The position numbers and the translations under genes are program-made. Under the pieces are notes generated by a model that was given only the letters and a program-made list of their open reading frames with translations, ran no database searches and was not told the origin of the DNA. Positions 32,095-40,429 of a DNA stretch of 64,000 nt are shown one piece after another. Within the stretch, counting starts at the first letter, position 1; every line of letters begins with the position of its first letter. The DNA lies in assembly GCA_052140165.1 (NCBI GenBank), contig JBKQUM010000113.1, positions 1-64,000 of the forward strand, given 5' to 3'. Origin of the DNA: Bog-473 sp052140165 (GTDB taxonomy: Bacteria > Actinomycetota > Acidimicrobiia > Acidimicrobiales > RAAP-2).

Positions 32095-32579
32095 GTGAAG
32101 CGGTAGGCTCCGCTCCCGACGAAGAGGACGGCCACCCCGGGCGCCGACGTGCCCGCGACCGTGACCACCGTCCGCGGGCCATCGGGCCGCACGACCTGGA
32201 CGCGCTGCGCTGTCGCCTCCGCGATGTAGACGTCACCCCGCGCGTCGACGGTCACCCCACTCGGGTGGCCGATGGAGCCGGCGCCCGAGCAGGAGCCCCC
32301 GGCCACGATGGCGGCGTGGCCGGGCCGCAGGCGCACGCCGTAGCTGGTCCCGGCGTGGGCCGGCACCACGAGGACCCGGCAGTGCCCCGTGTCGGCGACG
32401 AAGAGGTCACCGGCCGTGTCGAGCGCGATGCCGCTGGGGGCCTCCACCGTGGCGGGGCCCAGCACGGTGAGCACGAGAGGTGAGTCCCCCGTGGTGCTCC
32501 CGGCGGCGCCCGGCGGTGCCGCGACCAGCGCGACCACCGCTGCGACGAGCCCGAGGAAGCGGCGCACGGCGCACATCAT
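32085..32579 (-). CDS. Secreted NHL-repeat protein
   Basis: 164 aa. A signal peptide (MMCAVRRFLGLVAAVVALVA...) is followed by two NHL beta-propeller repeats: PSGIALDTAGDLFVADTGHCRV and PSGVTVDARGDVYIAEATAQRV. Two blades are too few for a closed propeller, so it may oligomerise or be a shortened family member. ATG 32579/32576 is chosen for the signal peptide; the frame stays open further upstream toward the divergent gene. No ribosome-binding site is evident. The binding partner is unknown. Confidence 0.65.
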   Translation of the reverse strand: MMCAVRRFLGLVAAVVALVAAPPGAAGSTTGDSPLVLTVLGPATVEAPSGIALDTAGDLFVADTGHCRVLVVPAHAGTSYGVRLRPGHAAIVAGGSCSGAGSIGHPSGVTVDARGDVYIAEATAQRVQVVRPDGPRTVVTVAGTSAPGVAVLFVGSGAYRFTST

Positions 32580-32674
32580 GCCGGTTGCGGGAGCGGCCGG
32601 CCCGGGCGACGCGCCATAGTGGTCGGCGCAGCGACCCACCACCACGCACGGTCTGAGTACGAAGGAGGCCACCC

Positions 32675-33430
32675 GTGCCCGCACCCGAAGAAGCTCTCTG
32701 CGCCGAGAACGTCATGTTCACCGGGACCGACGGGGCGCAGATCAACGCCTACCAGGCTCTTCCGGGGGGTGACGGTCCCTTCGGCGGAGTCCTCGTGATC
32801 CACCACCTGCCCGGCTGGGACCCGGGCACCAAGGAGATCACCCGGCGCTTCGCCGCCAACGGCTACAACGCGATCTGCCCCAACCTCTACGCCCGCCAGG
32901 GGCTCGATGTGGACCCCGACGACGCCGCGGCCGCCGCGCGTGAGGCCGGCGGGATCCCCGACGAGCAGTTCGTGGGCGACGCCGACGCCGCCATCAGAGC
33001 CCTGCGGGCCCTGCCGACCTCCAACGGCAAGGTCGGCGTCATCGGCTACTGCTCCGGCGGCCGGCACTCCTTTCTCACTGCGGTGAGCCTGCCCGTCGAT
33101 GCCGCCGTCGACTGCTACGGGGCGTTCGTCACCGGCACGGTGCCCGAGGGGTTCCCCCTGAAGGTCGCGGCGCTGGTCGACCGGACGCCGCAGCTGCACG
33201 GTCCGCTGCTCGGCCTCTTCGGCAACGAGGACCGGTTCCCGAGTCCCGAGCAGGTGGACGAGCTCGAGGCGGCGTTGAAGGCGGCCGGCAAGACCTACGA
33301 GTTCCACCGCTACGACGGCGCCGGCCACGCGTTCTTCGCGGTGGACCGCCCGGCCTACCGGCCCGAGGCGGCGGTCGACGGCTGGCGGCACATCTTCGAG
33401 TGGTACGGGCGCTACCTGGCGGGGGACTGA
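32675..33430 (+). CDS. Dienelactone hydrolase family protein
   Basis: A 251-aa cytoplasmic alpha/beta-hydrolase. The catalytic triad is visible as C126 (GYCSGG, in place of Ser), D186 (GNEDRF) and H218 (GAGHAFF), which is the dienelactone hydrolase arrangement. The oxyanion region is HHLPGWDPG. These enzymes open lactones in aromatic-ring degradation. GTG 32675 has a strong GAAGGAGG (32661-32668) 6 nt upstream. It begins a three-gene group with a small DUF6295-like protein and an APH-like kinase. The real substrate is unknown. Confidence 0.9.
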   Translation: MPAPEEALCAENVMFTGTDGAQINAYQALPGGDGPFGGVLVIHHLPGWDPGTKEITRRFAANGYNAICPNLYARQGLDVDPDDAAAAAREAGGIPDEQFVGDADAAIRALRALPTSNGKVGVIGYCSGGRHSFLTAVSLPVDAAVDCYGAFVTGTVPEGFPLKVAALVDRTPQLHGPLLGLFGNEDRFPSPEQVDELEAALKAAGKTYEFHRYDGAGHAFFAVDRPAYRPEAAVDGWRHIFEWYGRYLAGD

Positions 33431-33432
33431 CC

Positions 33433-33693
33433 ATGTGCTCCTACCTCACCGTCCCCACCGACATCGCCGGCAGCGCCAAGGGCGCGCAGGGCTGGTTCTC
33501 CGTCACCTCGGCCCAGGTCTACTTCGACCACCCGTTCCACGCGCCGTTCGACCACACGCTCAACATCGACTTCGCCGACCCCTCGCGCGGGCCGGGGGCG
33601 CGCGTCGCCGTGGAGCTCAGCGCGGAGTCAGCTCGAAGACTGGTCGAGAGCATCACCGAGGCACTCGCCGCCGCAGGGGCCGCCGCCACGTGA
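33433..33693 (+). CDS. Small DUF6295-like protein
   Basis: 86 aa, starting MCSYLTVPTDIAGSAKGAQGWF, with HPFHAPFDHTLNIDF and a helical C-terminus (SAESARRLVESITEAL). It resembles the small uncharacterised DUF6295 proteins found beside dienelactone hydrolases. Several His/Asp residues cluster in the middle. It starts 2 nt after the dienelactone hydrolase stop and overlaps the next gene by GTGA, so its role is probably linked to that hydrolase. Confidence 0.7.
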   Translation: MCSYLTVPTDIAGSAKGAQGWFSVTSAQVYFDHPFHAPFDHTLNIDFADPSRGPGARVAVELSAESARRLVESITEALAAAGAAAT

Positions 33694-34640
33694 CCACGCC
33701 GACCGGCCCGGCGGCCGGCGTCCACCTGCCCTGGGCCGAGGTGCCGGCGGCGGTGCGGGCATGGGCGGCCGAGGTCGGCGGTGGCGCGCCGCGCGGCGTT
33801 CGCGACCTGCAGGGTGGGTTCTCGCCGGGCGCCACCACCGTCCTGGAGTGCCCGGGTGGCGACGTCTTCGTCAAGGCGGTCGGCGCCGCCCTGAACCCCG
33901 AGTCACCCGAGATGCACCGGCGCGAGGCGGTGGTGTCGGCGGCGTTGCCGCGGTCGCCGCGCTTCCCGCGTCTCCTGGGCACCTACGACGACGGCGACTG
34001 GGTGGCGCTCGCCTTCGACGCCGTCGAGGGCCGGCCGCCGCGCCACCCGTGGGAGACGGAAGAGCTGGCGAGGGTCGTGGACGCGTTGTCGTCCCTGCAC
34101 CGCGAGCTCACTCCGAGCCCCGTGCCGTCGCTCGAGCCGCTGGCCGACTTCGCCCGCCGGCTCTTCGGGGGCTGGGCCGAGCTGGCCGCCATGGAGACGC
34201 CGCCGGCGGGCCTCGACGTGTGGGCGTTCGCCAACCTGGAGAGGCTGGCGAGGTTGGAGTCGGGATGGCCGCTGGCGTGCGGGGGCCCGACCCTGGTCCA
34301 CGGCGACGTGCGCGCGGACAACGTGCTCCTCGCCGCCGACGGTGTCGTGTTCGTGGACTGGCCCCACGCCGCGGTCGGGAACCCGGCCTTCGACGTCATC
34401 GGATGGGCACCCTCGGTGGTGCTGGAGGGCGGGCCGCCCCCCGAAGAGCTGCTGGCCCGCCACGTCCCACCGGTCCCGATCGACCCCGAGGCGATCACCG
34501 TCCTCCTCGCCGCGGTGTGCGGCTTCTTCGTGGAGCGCTCGCTGCGCCCACCTCCGCCGGGCCTGCCGACCATCCGCCCCTTCCAGGCCGCCCAGGGTGC
34601 AGTGGCCCTCGGCTGGCTGCGCCGGCGCACCGGCTGGTGA
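33690..34640 (+). CDS. APH-like (aminoglycoside phosphotransferase family) kinase
   Basis: 316 aa. Kinase-like fold with catalytic loop LVHGDVRADNVLL (HGD-x4-N) near residue 210 and the metal-binding FVDWPHAAVGNPAFD. The ATP-binding N-lobe has GGFSPGATTVLE and FVKAVG with the likely Lys. The family phosphorylates small molecules; antibiotic resistance should not be assumed. GTG 33690 overlaps the DUF6295 stop. Confidence 0.82.
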   Translation: MTTPTGPAAGVHLPWAEVPAAVRAWAAEVGGGAPRGVRDLQGGFSPGATTVLECPGGDVFVKAVGAALNPESPEMHRREAVVSAALPRSPRFPRLLGTYDDGDWVALAFDAVEGRPPRHPWETEELARVVDALSSLHRELTPSPVPSLEPLADFARRLFGGWAELAAMETPPAGLDVWAFANLERLARLESGWPLACGGPTLVHGDVRADNVLLAADGVVFVDWPHAAVGNPAFDVIGWAPSVVLEGGPPPEELLARHVPPVPIDPEAITVLLAAVCGFFVERSLRPPPPGLPTIRPFQAAQGAVALGWLRRRTGW

Positions 34641-34669
34641 CCGCCCGCACGCAGGCTCCGCCGCGCCGG

Positions 34670-34675
34670 TAGGTT
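34670..34675 (+). promoter_or_regulatory. -10 element TAGGTT, leaderless promoter
   Basis: TAGGTT ends 7 nt before ATG 34683, with no Shine-Dalgarno sequence between, so the LLM gene probably has a leaderless transcript separate from the upstream operon. Confidence 0.45.
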
Positions 34676-34682
34676 CGGCTGC

Positions 34683-35621
34683 ATGCGTTTCGGACTGCAG
34701 ATTCCCAACTTCGTGGCCGGCGGGCCTCCCGGCGCCCTCTTCGACGGCGTCGCCGCGACGGCGACGGCGGCGGAGGAGGCTGGCTTCGACTCCGTGTGGG
34801 TGATGGATCACTTCTACCAACTCCCACCCCTCGGCGGCCCCAGCCAACCCATGCTCGATTCGTACACGCTCCTCGGCGCGCTGGCGGCCCGGACCTCGAG
34901 GGTGCGTCTCGGGACGATGGTCACCGGCGTCACGTACCGCAATCCTGCGCACCTGGCCAAGATCGTGACCACGCTGGACGTCATCAGCGCGGGCCGCGCC
35001 ATCTTGGGCATCGGGGCGGCCTGGTACGACGTCGAGCACGAGGGTCTCGGCTTCGACTTCCCGCCCGCGGGGGAGCGGCTCGACCGCCTGGAGGAGGCGG
35101 TGCAGATCTGCCGCGCCATGTTCACCGAGGAGGCGCCGTCTTTCAGCGGCACCTACTACCGGACCCACGAGGCCCGCAACGTGCCACCGCCCGTCCAGCC
35201 CGGTGGGCCCGCGATCCTGATCGGCGGCGGCGGGGAGAAGCGGACGCTGCGACTGGTGGCGCGCTACGGCGACATGTGCAACATCACCGGCGACGCCACG
35301 ACCGTGGCCCACAAGGTCGATGTCCTGCGCGGGCACTGTGAAGCGATCGGACGGGATCCGTCCGAAGTGACGGTGAGCCGGCTCAGCACGCTGGTCCTCA
35401 CGGAGAGCGGGGAGGAGACGGCGACGACGAAGGACTTCCTGCGGCAGGTCACGGGGGAGGAGCCGACGACGTCGGACGTCGGCACGCCCGACGAGCTGGT
35501 CGCCCGCGTCGAGGAGCTGGCGGCGGCGGGTGTCGAGTACTTCGTCTTCAACATGCCCACCGGGACGCCGGAGACCGTGCGCCAGGTGGGCGCGCTGCTG
35601 GTGGACCGTTTCGCCCGCTGA
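34683..35621 (+). CDS. LLM-class F420-dependent oxidoreductase
   Basis: A 312-aa luciferase-like protein: MRFGLQIPNF, FDSVWVMDHFYQLP, GTMVTGVTYRNPAHLAK, DVISAGRAILGIGAAWYDVEH and ILIGGGGEKRTLRLV. It is clearly related to the gene at 59582, sharing the GGVTYRxP, GAAWYxxEHxGLG and DACN/DMCNI-xGDA blocks. Members generally use F420. It converges on an ABC permease gene 13 bp away. The substrate is unknown. Confidence 0.9.
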   Translation: MRFGLQIPNFVAGGPPGALFDGVAATATAAEEAGFDSVWVMDHFYQLPPLGGPSQPMLDSYTLLGALAARTSRVRLGTMVTGVTYRNPAHLAKIVTTLDVISAGRAILGIGAAWYDVEHEGLGFDFPPAGERLDRLEEAVQICRAMFTEEAPSFSGTYYRTHEARNVPPPVQPGGPAILIGGGGEKRTLRLVARYGDMCNITGDATTVAHKVDVLRGHCEAIGRDPSEVTVSRLSTLVLTESGEETATTKDFLRQVTGEEPTTSDVGTPDELVARVEELAAAGVEYFVFNMPTGTPETVRQVGALLVDRFAR

Positions 35622-35634
35622 GAGCGCCCGGCCG

Positions 35635-38121
35635 CTACTCGGCCCGCAGGAGCTGTGACGTCGGGGTGCGCGCCGCCAGGCGGCCAGGGATCATGGCCAC
35701 CAGGATGGCGAGCGCGAGGGCGAGGACACCGATCACCACGATCGACCCACCCGGGACGGTCGGAGCGGGTACCGCGCTGATCTCATCCGCGAAGAGGTTC
35801 CAGAGCACCCGGCCCAGCGCGATGCCGGCGGGGATCCCGATCGCGCACCCGATCACGGCGGCGACGCTGGCCTGTACGGCCACGGCGGTCGCCAGCTGAC
35901 CCCTGGTGAAGCCGAGCGTCTTGAGGATGGCCAGGTCGTGTCGGCGGCGCCGGACCGACGTCACGAGCGTGATGCCGAGCGCCACCGCGGCGCCGAGCGC
36001 CAGGGCGGTACCCAGGAGCAGTGGCGTCGTTCCGAGGGACCCGTAGTTCAGGATCTCGGCCGGACGGAGCACCCCGAACACGGAGCCGCCGTTGATGGCG
36101 ATGTCCACGCGCCGCCCGATGGACTGCAGCGACGCCAGCGCGGCGCGGCTGTTCCCCCCCTTCGTGCGCACCAGGATGGCGTTGGGCCCGGGAGTGACCT
36201 CGAAGAGGTCCCGTGCCGCGGGCGGGATGATCCGGTAGGAGAGCACCGCACCGGTGCCCATCTCCAGGTGCGACGAGCCCGCGACCCCGATCGGGGGGAG
36301 TGTCGCTGTTCCCACGATCGTCAGCCTCACCGGCTTGCTGCCGTGGATGCGAACCTGCACGGTGTCCCCGACCCGCTTGTGCAAGGAGCGCAGCGTCGAG
36401 GCGCCGAGCACGACCTGGTTGGACGCCTGCAGGCCGTGACCGCTCAACAGGGGCGGCGCGACGGTGGCCCCGGGTGTGGCCCCCATGACGGGCACGTTCA
36501 CCCCGTCGAGGGTGAGGGTGGAGTAGTAGATGCCGGTCCAGGACAGCACCAGCGGGTCCGCATCGAGCAGCTTGGCCGCCGCTGGGCCGGGGATGTCGCC
36601 GAGGCCGCCGCCCCCGTCGATGTCGTAGTTCCAGTTCCAGCCGTACAGCGCGGGGTGCGAGACGAGGGTATTGAGGCTCGACCCGAACGTCACCGTGGCG
36701 ACGACCACGGTGACCGCCAGAATGGCACCCAGGATGGCCGACCGCACCGGCACGGCGCTCCGTCCCACGCCGGGCTCCAGCGCGAAGCGCACGCCGGTGA
36801 CCGCCGAAGGCGGGAGGCCGGCCCGGGTGGCCGCCGTCGTGACCCGTGAGGACGTGAACCGGCCCGCCCCGTTTCGGGCCCGGTCGGGCAGCGAGCGGAA
36901 CGACGCCAGTACGGCCACGCCGCCGAGGACGACCACCAAGGTCAGGACGCCGATCCCGATCACCGCCCAGTCCGGGCGGAGCGCCACGCCGAGGAACGGC
37001 CGCACCGGTCCTATTGGCCCGAGCGCCGAGAGGCCCACGGCCACGGCCCCGGCGAGCAACGAGCCGAGGAGCAGGGCACCGAGCGAGCCGAGGAGGCCGT
37101 CCCACAGGCACATCGGGGGGTCCGCGCCGAGGGCCCGGGCGATGTCGAGGTCCAGTGCCCGCAGGCGGACCCGGCGACTGATCACCTGCCCGGCGATGAG
37201 CAGGGCGGCGATCCCGGTGATGCCGCCGAAGACACTGAGCGCGATTGCCTCGGGGCGCAGCGTGGCGCTGGCCGTCGAGAGGATGTTCTGCGACTCGATG
37301 TAGACGAACGGGAGACCCCTGGGGAGCGCGCTCTTGACCGCTGCCTCCACGGCCGAGAGGTGGCTGTCGCCGCCCTGCAGCGTCAGCGCACTGATCATGT
37401 CGTCGCTGCAGCAGGCGAGGAGCTTGTTCGTCAGGGCGGGGGTGAACAGCATGGTCGACTGCCCGTTGGCGTTGTCCTGGTCCTGGAACAGCGTGGTCGC
37501 CTGCCCGCCGGCGATCCCGACGAGCTTCACCATCGCCCGCTGATCGACCGGGATGACCTGGTTCTGCGAGATGTTTCCAGACTGCGTCTGCGTGTTGGTC
37601 AGCCATCCCACCGGGACCATCTCGCCGAGGTGGTAGCCCAGTGCCTTGGCGCTGGCCGCGTCGACGACGACCTCGTCGGGCTTGTGGGGATCGACCATTC
37701 GTCCGTCCGTGACGGTGATGGGGTCCTCGTTGAAGTCAAGTCCGCCGACGCTCGCCTCAGCGTTGGGGGAGGTTGCCAACGGCTGGCCCCGGGCGGTCAA
37801 CGGGCTTATGTTGAGCTCCACGGTGCTCTCGACCCGTTCGACGTCGGGCAGGTGGGACAGGGTCCGGAGCAGCTTGGGGTTGTAGGCCGAGTCCAGACCG
37901 ATGCCCGGGTTGATGACGCCGTCGAAGACGAAGAGCTGGGGGACGTGCGAGGCCGCCACGTAATCGGCGAAGGAGGACTCCGTGCTGCGCGCCGCCTCGA
38001 TGGCTCCCAGCGCCAGGCCCCCCACCGCGCCCACGAGGAGGATGACGGAGAGGAAGTAGGAGAGCTCCGACCGCATGGTCGACCGGAGCCGGTACCAGGC
38101 GTACGACATGGTGCGCCCCAT
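35635..38121 (-). CDS. ABC transporter permease with two FtsX domains
   Basis: An 828-aa membrane protein. An N-terminal helix (SYFLSVILLVGAVGGLALG) is followed by a large extracytoplasmic domain (about 45-265), a three-helix FtsX core, a second extracytoplasmic domain and a C-terminal FtsX core with RRRRHDLAILKTLGFTRGQL, the cytoplasmic coupling segment. This is the MacB/LolCE-like layout used for extracting or moving lipids and peptides at the membrane. No ATPase is adjacent; the nearest is at 42946. A second, homologous permease is at 47137. ATG 38121 overlaps the stop of the FAD oxidoreductase (TGATG). Confidence 0.88.
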   Translation of the reverse strand: MGRTMSYAWYRLRSTMRSELSYFLSVILLVGAVGGLALGAIEAARSTESSFADYVAASHVPQLFVFDGVINPGIGLDSAYNPKLLRTLSHLPDVERVESTVELNISPLTARGQPLATSPNAEASVGGLDFNEDPITVTDGRMVDPHKPDEVVVDAASAKALGYHLGEMVPVGWLTNTQTQSGNISQNQVIPVDQRAMVKLVGIAGGQATTLFQDQDNANGQSTMLFTPALTNKLLACCSDDMISALTLQGGDSHLSAVEAAVKSALPRGLPFVYIESQNILSTASATLRPEAIALSVFGGITGIAALLIAGQVISRRVRLRALDLDIARALGADPPMCLWDGLLGSLGALLLGSLLAGAVAVGLSALGPIGPVRPFLGVALRPDWAVIGIGVLTLVVVLGGVAVLASFRSLPDRARNGAGRFTSSRVTTAATRAGLPPSAVTGVRFALEPGVGRSAVPVRSAILGAILAVTVVVATVTFGSSLNTLVSHPALYGWNWNYDIDGGGGLGDIPGPAAAKLLDADPLVLSWTGIYYSTLTLDGVNVPVMGATPGATVAPPLLSGHGLQASNQVVLGASTLRSLHKRVGDTVQVRIHGSKPVRLTIVGTATLPPIGVAGSSHLEMGTGAVLSYRIIPPAARDLFEVTPGPNAILVRTKGGNSRAALASLQSIGRRVDIAINGGSVFGVLRPAEILNYGSLGTTPLLLGTALALGAAVALGITLVTSVRRRRHDLAILKTLGFTRGQLATAVAVQASVAAVIGCAIGIPAGIALGRVLWNLFADEISAVPAPTVPGGSIVVIGVLALALAILVAMIPGRLAARTPTSQLLRAE

Positions 38122-39566
38122 CAGCTCGCCGCCGGCAAGGCTCCGCCATGACCGAGCTCGTGCAGGGCGGCGCGTGCCGCGCCGAGCCCGCACATGCCGT
38201 GGACGCCGCCGCCCGGCGGCGTGGCGGCCGAGCACAGGTAGACGCCTCTGAGGGCGGTTCGGTACGGGTCCCATCGCGCCGTCGGCCTGAAGATCATCTG
38301 GCGCAGCGTGGCGGCCCCGGCGTTGATGTCCCCACCCACGTAGCTCGGGTTGTGCGCCTCCTCGTCAACGGCAGTGCACGTCGAACGCGCCAGCACCAGG
38401 TCGCGGAAGCCGGGCGCGAACCGCTCGATCTGCGCCTCGATCCTCTCCGTCATGTCCACGTCGGACCCGTTGGGGACGTGGCAGTAGGCCCACAGCGTGT
38501 GCCGGCCCGCCGGCGCCCGGTGCGCGTCGACCACGCACGGTTGGGTCACCAGGCAGTAGGGGCGATCGGGGTGCCGGCCGGTGTTGACGTCCGCCTCGCT
38601 CCGGGCGATCTCCTCGAACGTGCCGCCTACGTGCACGGTGACGGCCCGGCGGCAGCCCTCCGCGCTCCAGGGCACCGGTCCGCTGAGCGCCCAGTCGACC
38701 TTGCACACCCCCGGCCCGTAGCGGTAGCGGGCCAGTGCCTCGCCGTAGCGCCGCGGCATCGAGTCGCCGGCCATCTCCAGGAGCTGCCGCGGGGTGACGT
38801 CGAGCAGGACCGCCCGCGCCGGCGGGAGTTCGTCCAAACGCTTCACGAGGTGGCCGGTCTCCACCCGACCCCCGAGCGACGTGAGCTCGGTGATCAATGC
38901 GTCCACGATGGCCGCGCTGCCCCCTTCCACCACGGGCCATCCGTACCGATGGGCCAGCGCGGTGAACAGCCGGGGGAACACGCCCGACAAGGGGGCCGTG
39001 AGGGGGAGCATCGAGTGCGCGGCCGTGCCGGCCACGAGCGCCCGTCCCTCTTCGGTGGTGAATCTGTCAGCCAGACGCGTCGCCGATCTCAGTCCGCGCA
39101 GGCCGAACCCGGCGGCCGCCAGCGGGTGTGCGGGGACCGAACGCATGTCTCCGAGGAAGGCGGGGAGGATCCGGTCCATGTTCCGGACGAGTGGCGAGAA
39201 GATGCGTGCGTACGCCGGCCCGTCGGCCCCCAGCGAGGCGCTCACCTGGTCGACGGTGCCCCCGACGCACACGGCACGACCGGCGTCGAGGGGATGAGCG
39301 AAGGCGACGGATGGGGTCAGCAACCGGACCCCGTGGGCGGGGAGGTCGATGTCGGCGAAGGCAGGGGAAACCATCAGGAGCGGGTGCACGGCGGAGCAGA
39401 CGTCGTGGCGGAACCCAGGGACCGTCAGCTCCGCGGTGCGGCATCCCCCGCCCGCTTCGTCGCCAGCCTCGAAGACATCGACGGCCACGCCCGCACGGGC
39501 CAGCGTCAGGGCCGCGACGAGACCATTGGGCCCGGCACCCACTACGACGGCGTCCGGTCGCCTCAC
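38121..39566 (-). CDS. NAD(P)/FAD-dependent oxidoreductase, phytoene-desaturase-like
   Basis: 481 aa. The N-terminal FAD Rossmann motif is VVGAGPNGLVAALTLARAGVAVDVFEAGDEAGGGCRT. The C-terminal FAD-contact segment GVYLCSAATPPGGGVHGMCGLGAARAAL is typical of the phytoene dehydrogenase/carotenoid isomerase-related family. No crtB or other carotenoid gene is present, so the substrate could be another polyunsaturated lipid. Its stop overlaps the start of an ABC permease, an unusual coupling. It lies 7 nt after a metallo-hydrolase gene. Confidence 0.85.
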   Translation of the reverse strand: MRRPDAVVVGAGPNGLVAALTLARAGVAVDVFEAGDEAGGGCRTAELTVPGFRHDVCSAVHPLLMVSPAFADIDLPAHGVRLLTPSVAFAHPLDAGRAVCVGGTVDQVSASLGADGPAYARIFSPLVRNMDRILPAFLGDMRSVPAHPLAAAGFGLRGLRSATRLADRFTTEEGRALVAGTAAHSMLPLTAPLSGVFPRLFTALAHRYGWPVVEGGSAAIVDALITELTSLGGRVETGHLVKRLDELPPARAVLLDVTPRQLLEMAGDSMPRRYGEALARYRYGPGVCKVDWALSGPVPWSAEGCRRAVTVHVGGTFEEIARSEADVNTGRHPDRPYCLVTQPCVVDAHRAPAGRHTLWAYCHVPNGSDVDMTERIEAQIERFAPGFRDLVLARSTCTAVDEEAHNPSYVGGDINAGAATLRQMIFRPTARWDPYRTALRGVYLCSAATPPGGGVHGMCGLGAARAALHELGHGGALPAAS

Positions 39567-39573
39567 CCGGACG

Positions 39574-40425
39574 TCACAGCGTCAGCACCGTGCCTTCCTG
39601 CGCGCCGATGACCGGCATCGTGCTGTCGGTGAACCGGCACAGCGTGCGGTCGACTTCGGCGTCGTCGCGTTCGGGCCGGTGATGGAAGAGCGCCACCTTT
39701 CGCGCTCCAGCGCGGGCGCCGAGCCCGACCGCGTACTCGGCCGCGGCGTGCCCGAAGGACCCCTCGGCTGCGACCTCCTCGGAGCGGAGGTGGGAGTCGT
39801 GGATCAGAAGGTCCACGTCGCGTGCCAGCTCGAGTATTGCCTCGTGGTACTCGCCCGTGCCCTCGGGGCCTTCGCCGAGCGCAGTCGGACAGTGGTCCGG
39901 GATGTACGCAACCACCGAACGACCGTCGCTCACCCGGAAACCCATCGTGCGCCCGCCCTTGTGCGGCACCTCCAGGGCAAGGACGCTGAATCCCTCGGTC
40001 TCGAACGTGCCTCGCGGGACGAGGCCGAAGCTCCAGTCGCCGCGCAGCTGGTGCGGCCCGATCGGGAAGAACGGCGGCGACATCATCCGGGCGAGCAGGG
40101 AGTCGGCGTCGGTGTGCTCGTCCTCCCCGGGCAGCAACAAGCGGACGCGCGCGTCCTCGCGGTCCCCGGCAGCGAAGAAGGGCAGACCCTGCACGTGGTC
40201 CCAGTGCAGGTGCGTCAGGAGGATGGTGCCCTGAAAGGGGCGGCCGCCGAGGATCCCCGAGAGGCGCCGCAGGCCCGTACCGGCATCGAGGGCCAACGTG
40301 GGGGCACCTTCGGCCCCATCGCCGTCATGCGACAGCGCCACGCAGGACGTGTGCCCCCCGTAGCGGACGAATTCGGGACCCGGGGAGGGCGTCGACCCCC
40401 GCACCCCGCAGAAGTGGACGCGCAC
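39574..40425 (-). CDS. Metallo-beta-lactamase-fold hydrolase
   Basis: A 283-aa MBL-fold protein similar to phosphodiesterase/RNase Z-like members. The N-terminus is MRVHFCGVRGSTPSPGPEFVRYGGHTSC, the metal motif is THLHWDH (H-x-H-x-D-H), and further ligands lie in IHDSHL, GHAAAEYAV and LFHHRPER. Such enzymes cleave phosphodiesters, including cyclic nucleotides in some groups. Position beside a cNMP-binding protein and close to an adenylyl cyclase suggests, without proof, a role in cyclic-nucleotide turnover. Start GTG 40425 is 4 nt after the cNMP-binding gene. Confidence 0.83.
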   Translation of the reverse strand: MRVHFCGVRGSTPSPGPEFVRYGGHTSCVALSHDGDGAEGAPTLALDAGTGLRRLSGILGGRPFQGTILLTHLHWDHVQGLPFFAAGDREDARVRLLLPGEDEHTDADSLLARMMSPPFFPIGPHQLRGDWSFGLVPRGTFETEGFSVLALEVPHKGGRTMGFRVSDGRSVVAYIPDHCPTALGEGPEGTGEYHEAILELARDVDLLIHDSHLRSEEVAAEGSFGHAAAEYAVGLGARAGARKVALFHHRPERDDAEVDRTLCRFTDSTMPVIGAQEGTVLTL

Positions 40426-40429
40426 AGGG

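Noticed and set aside
33690..34640. Antibiotic-resistance gene from the APH-like kinase
   Set aside because: Only the broad kinase fold is supported; the context is metabolic and no resistance-specific features are visible.
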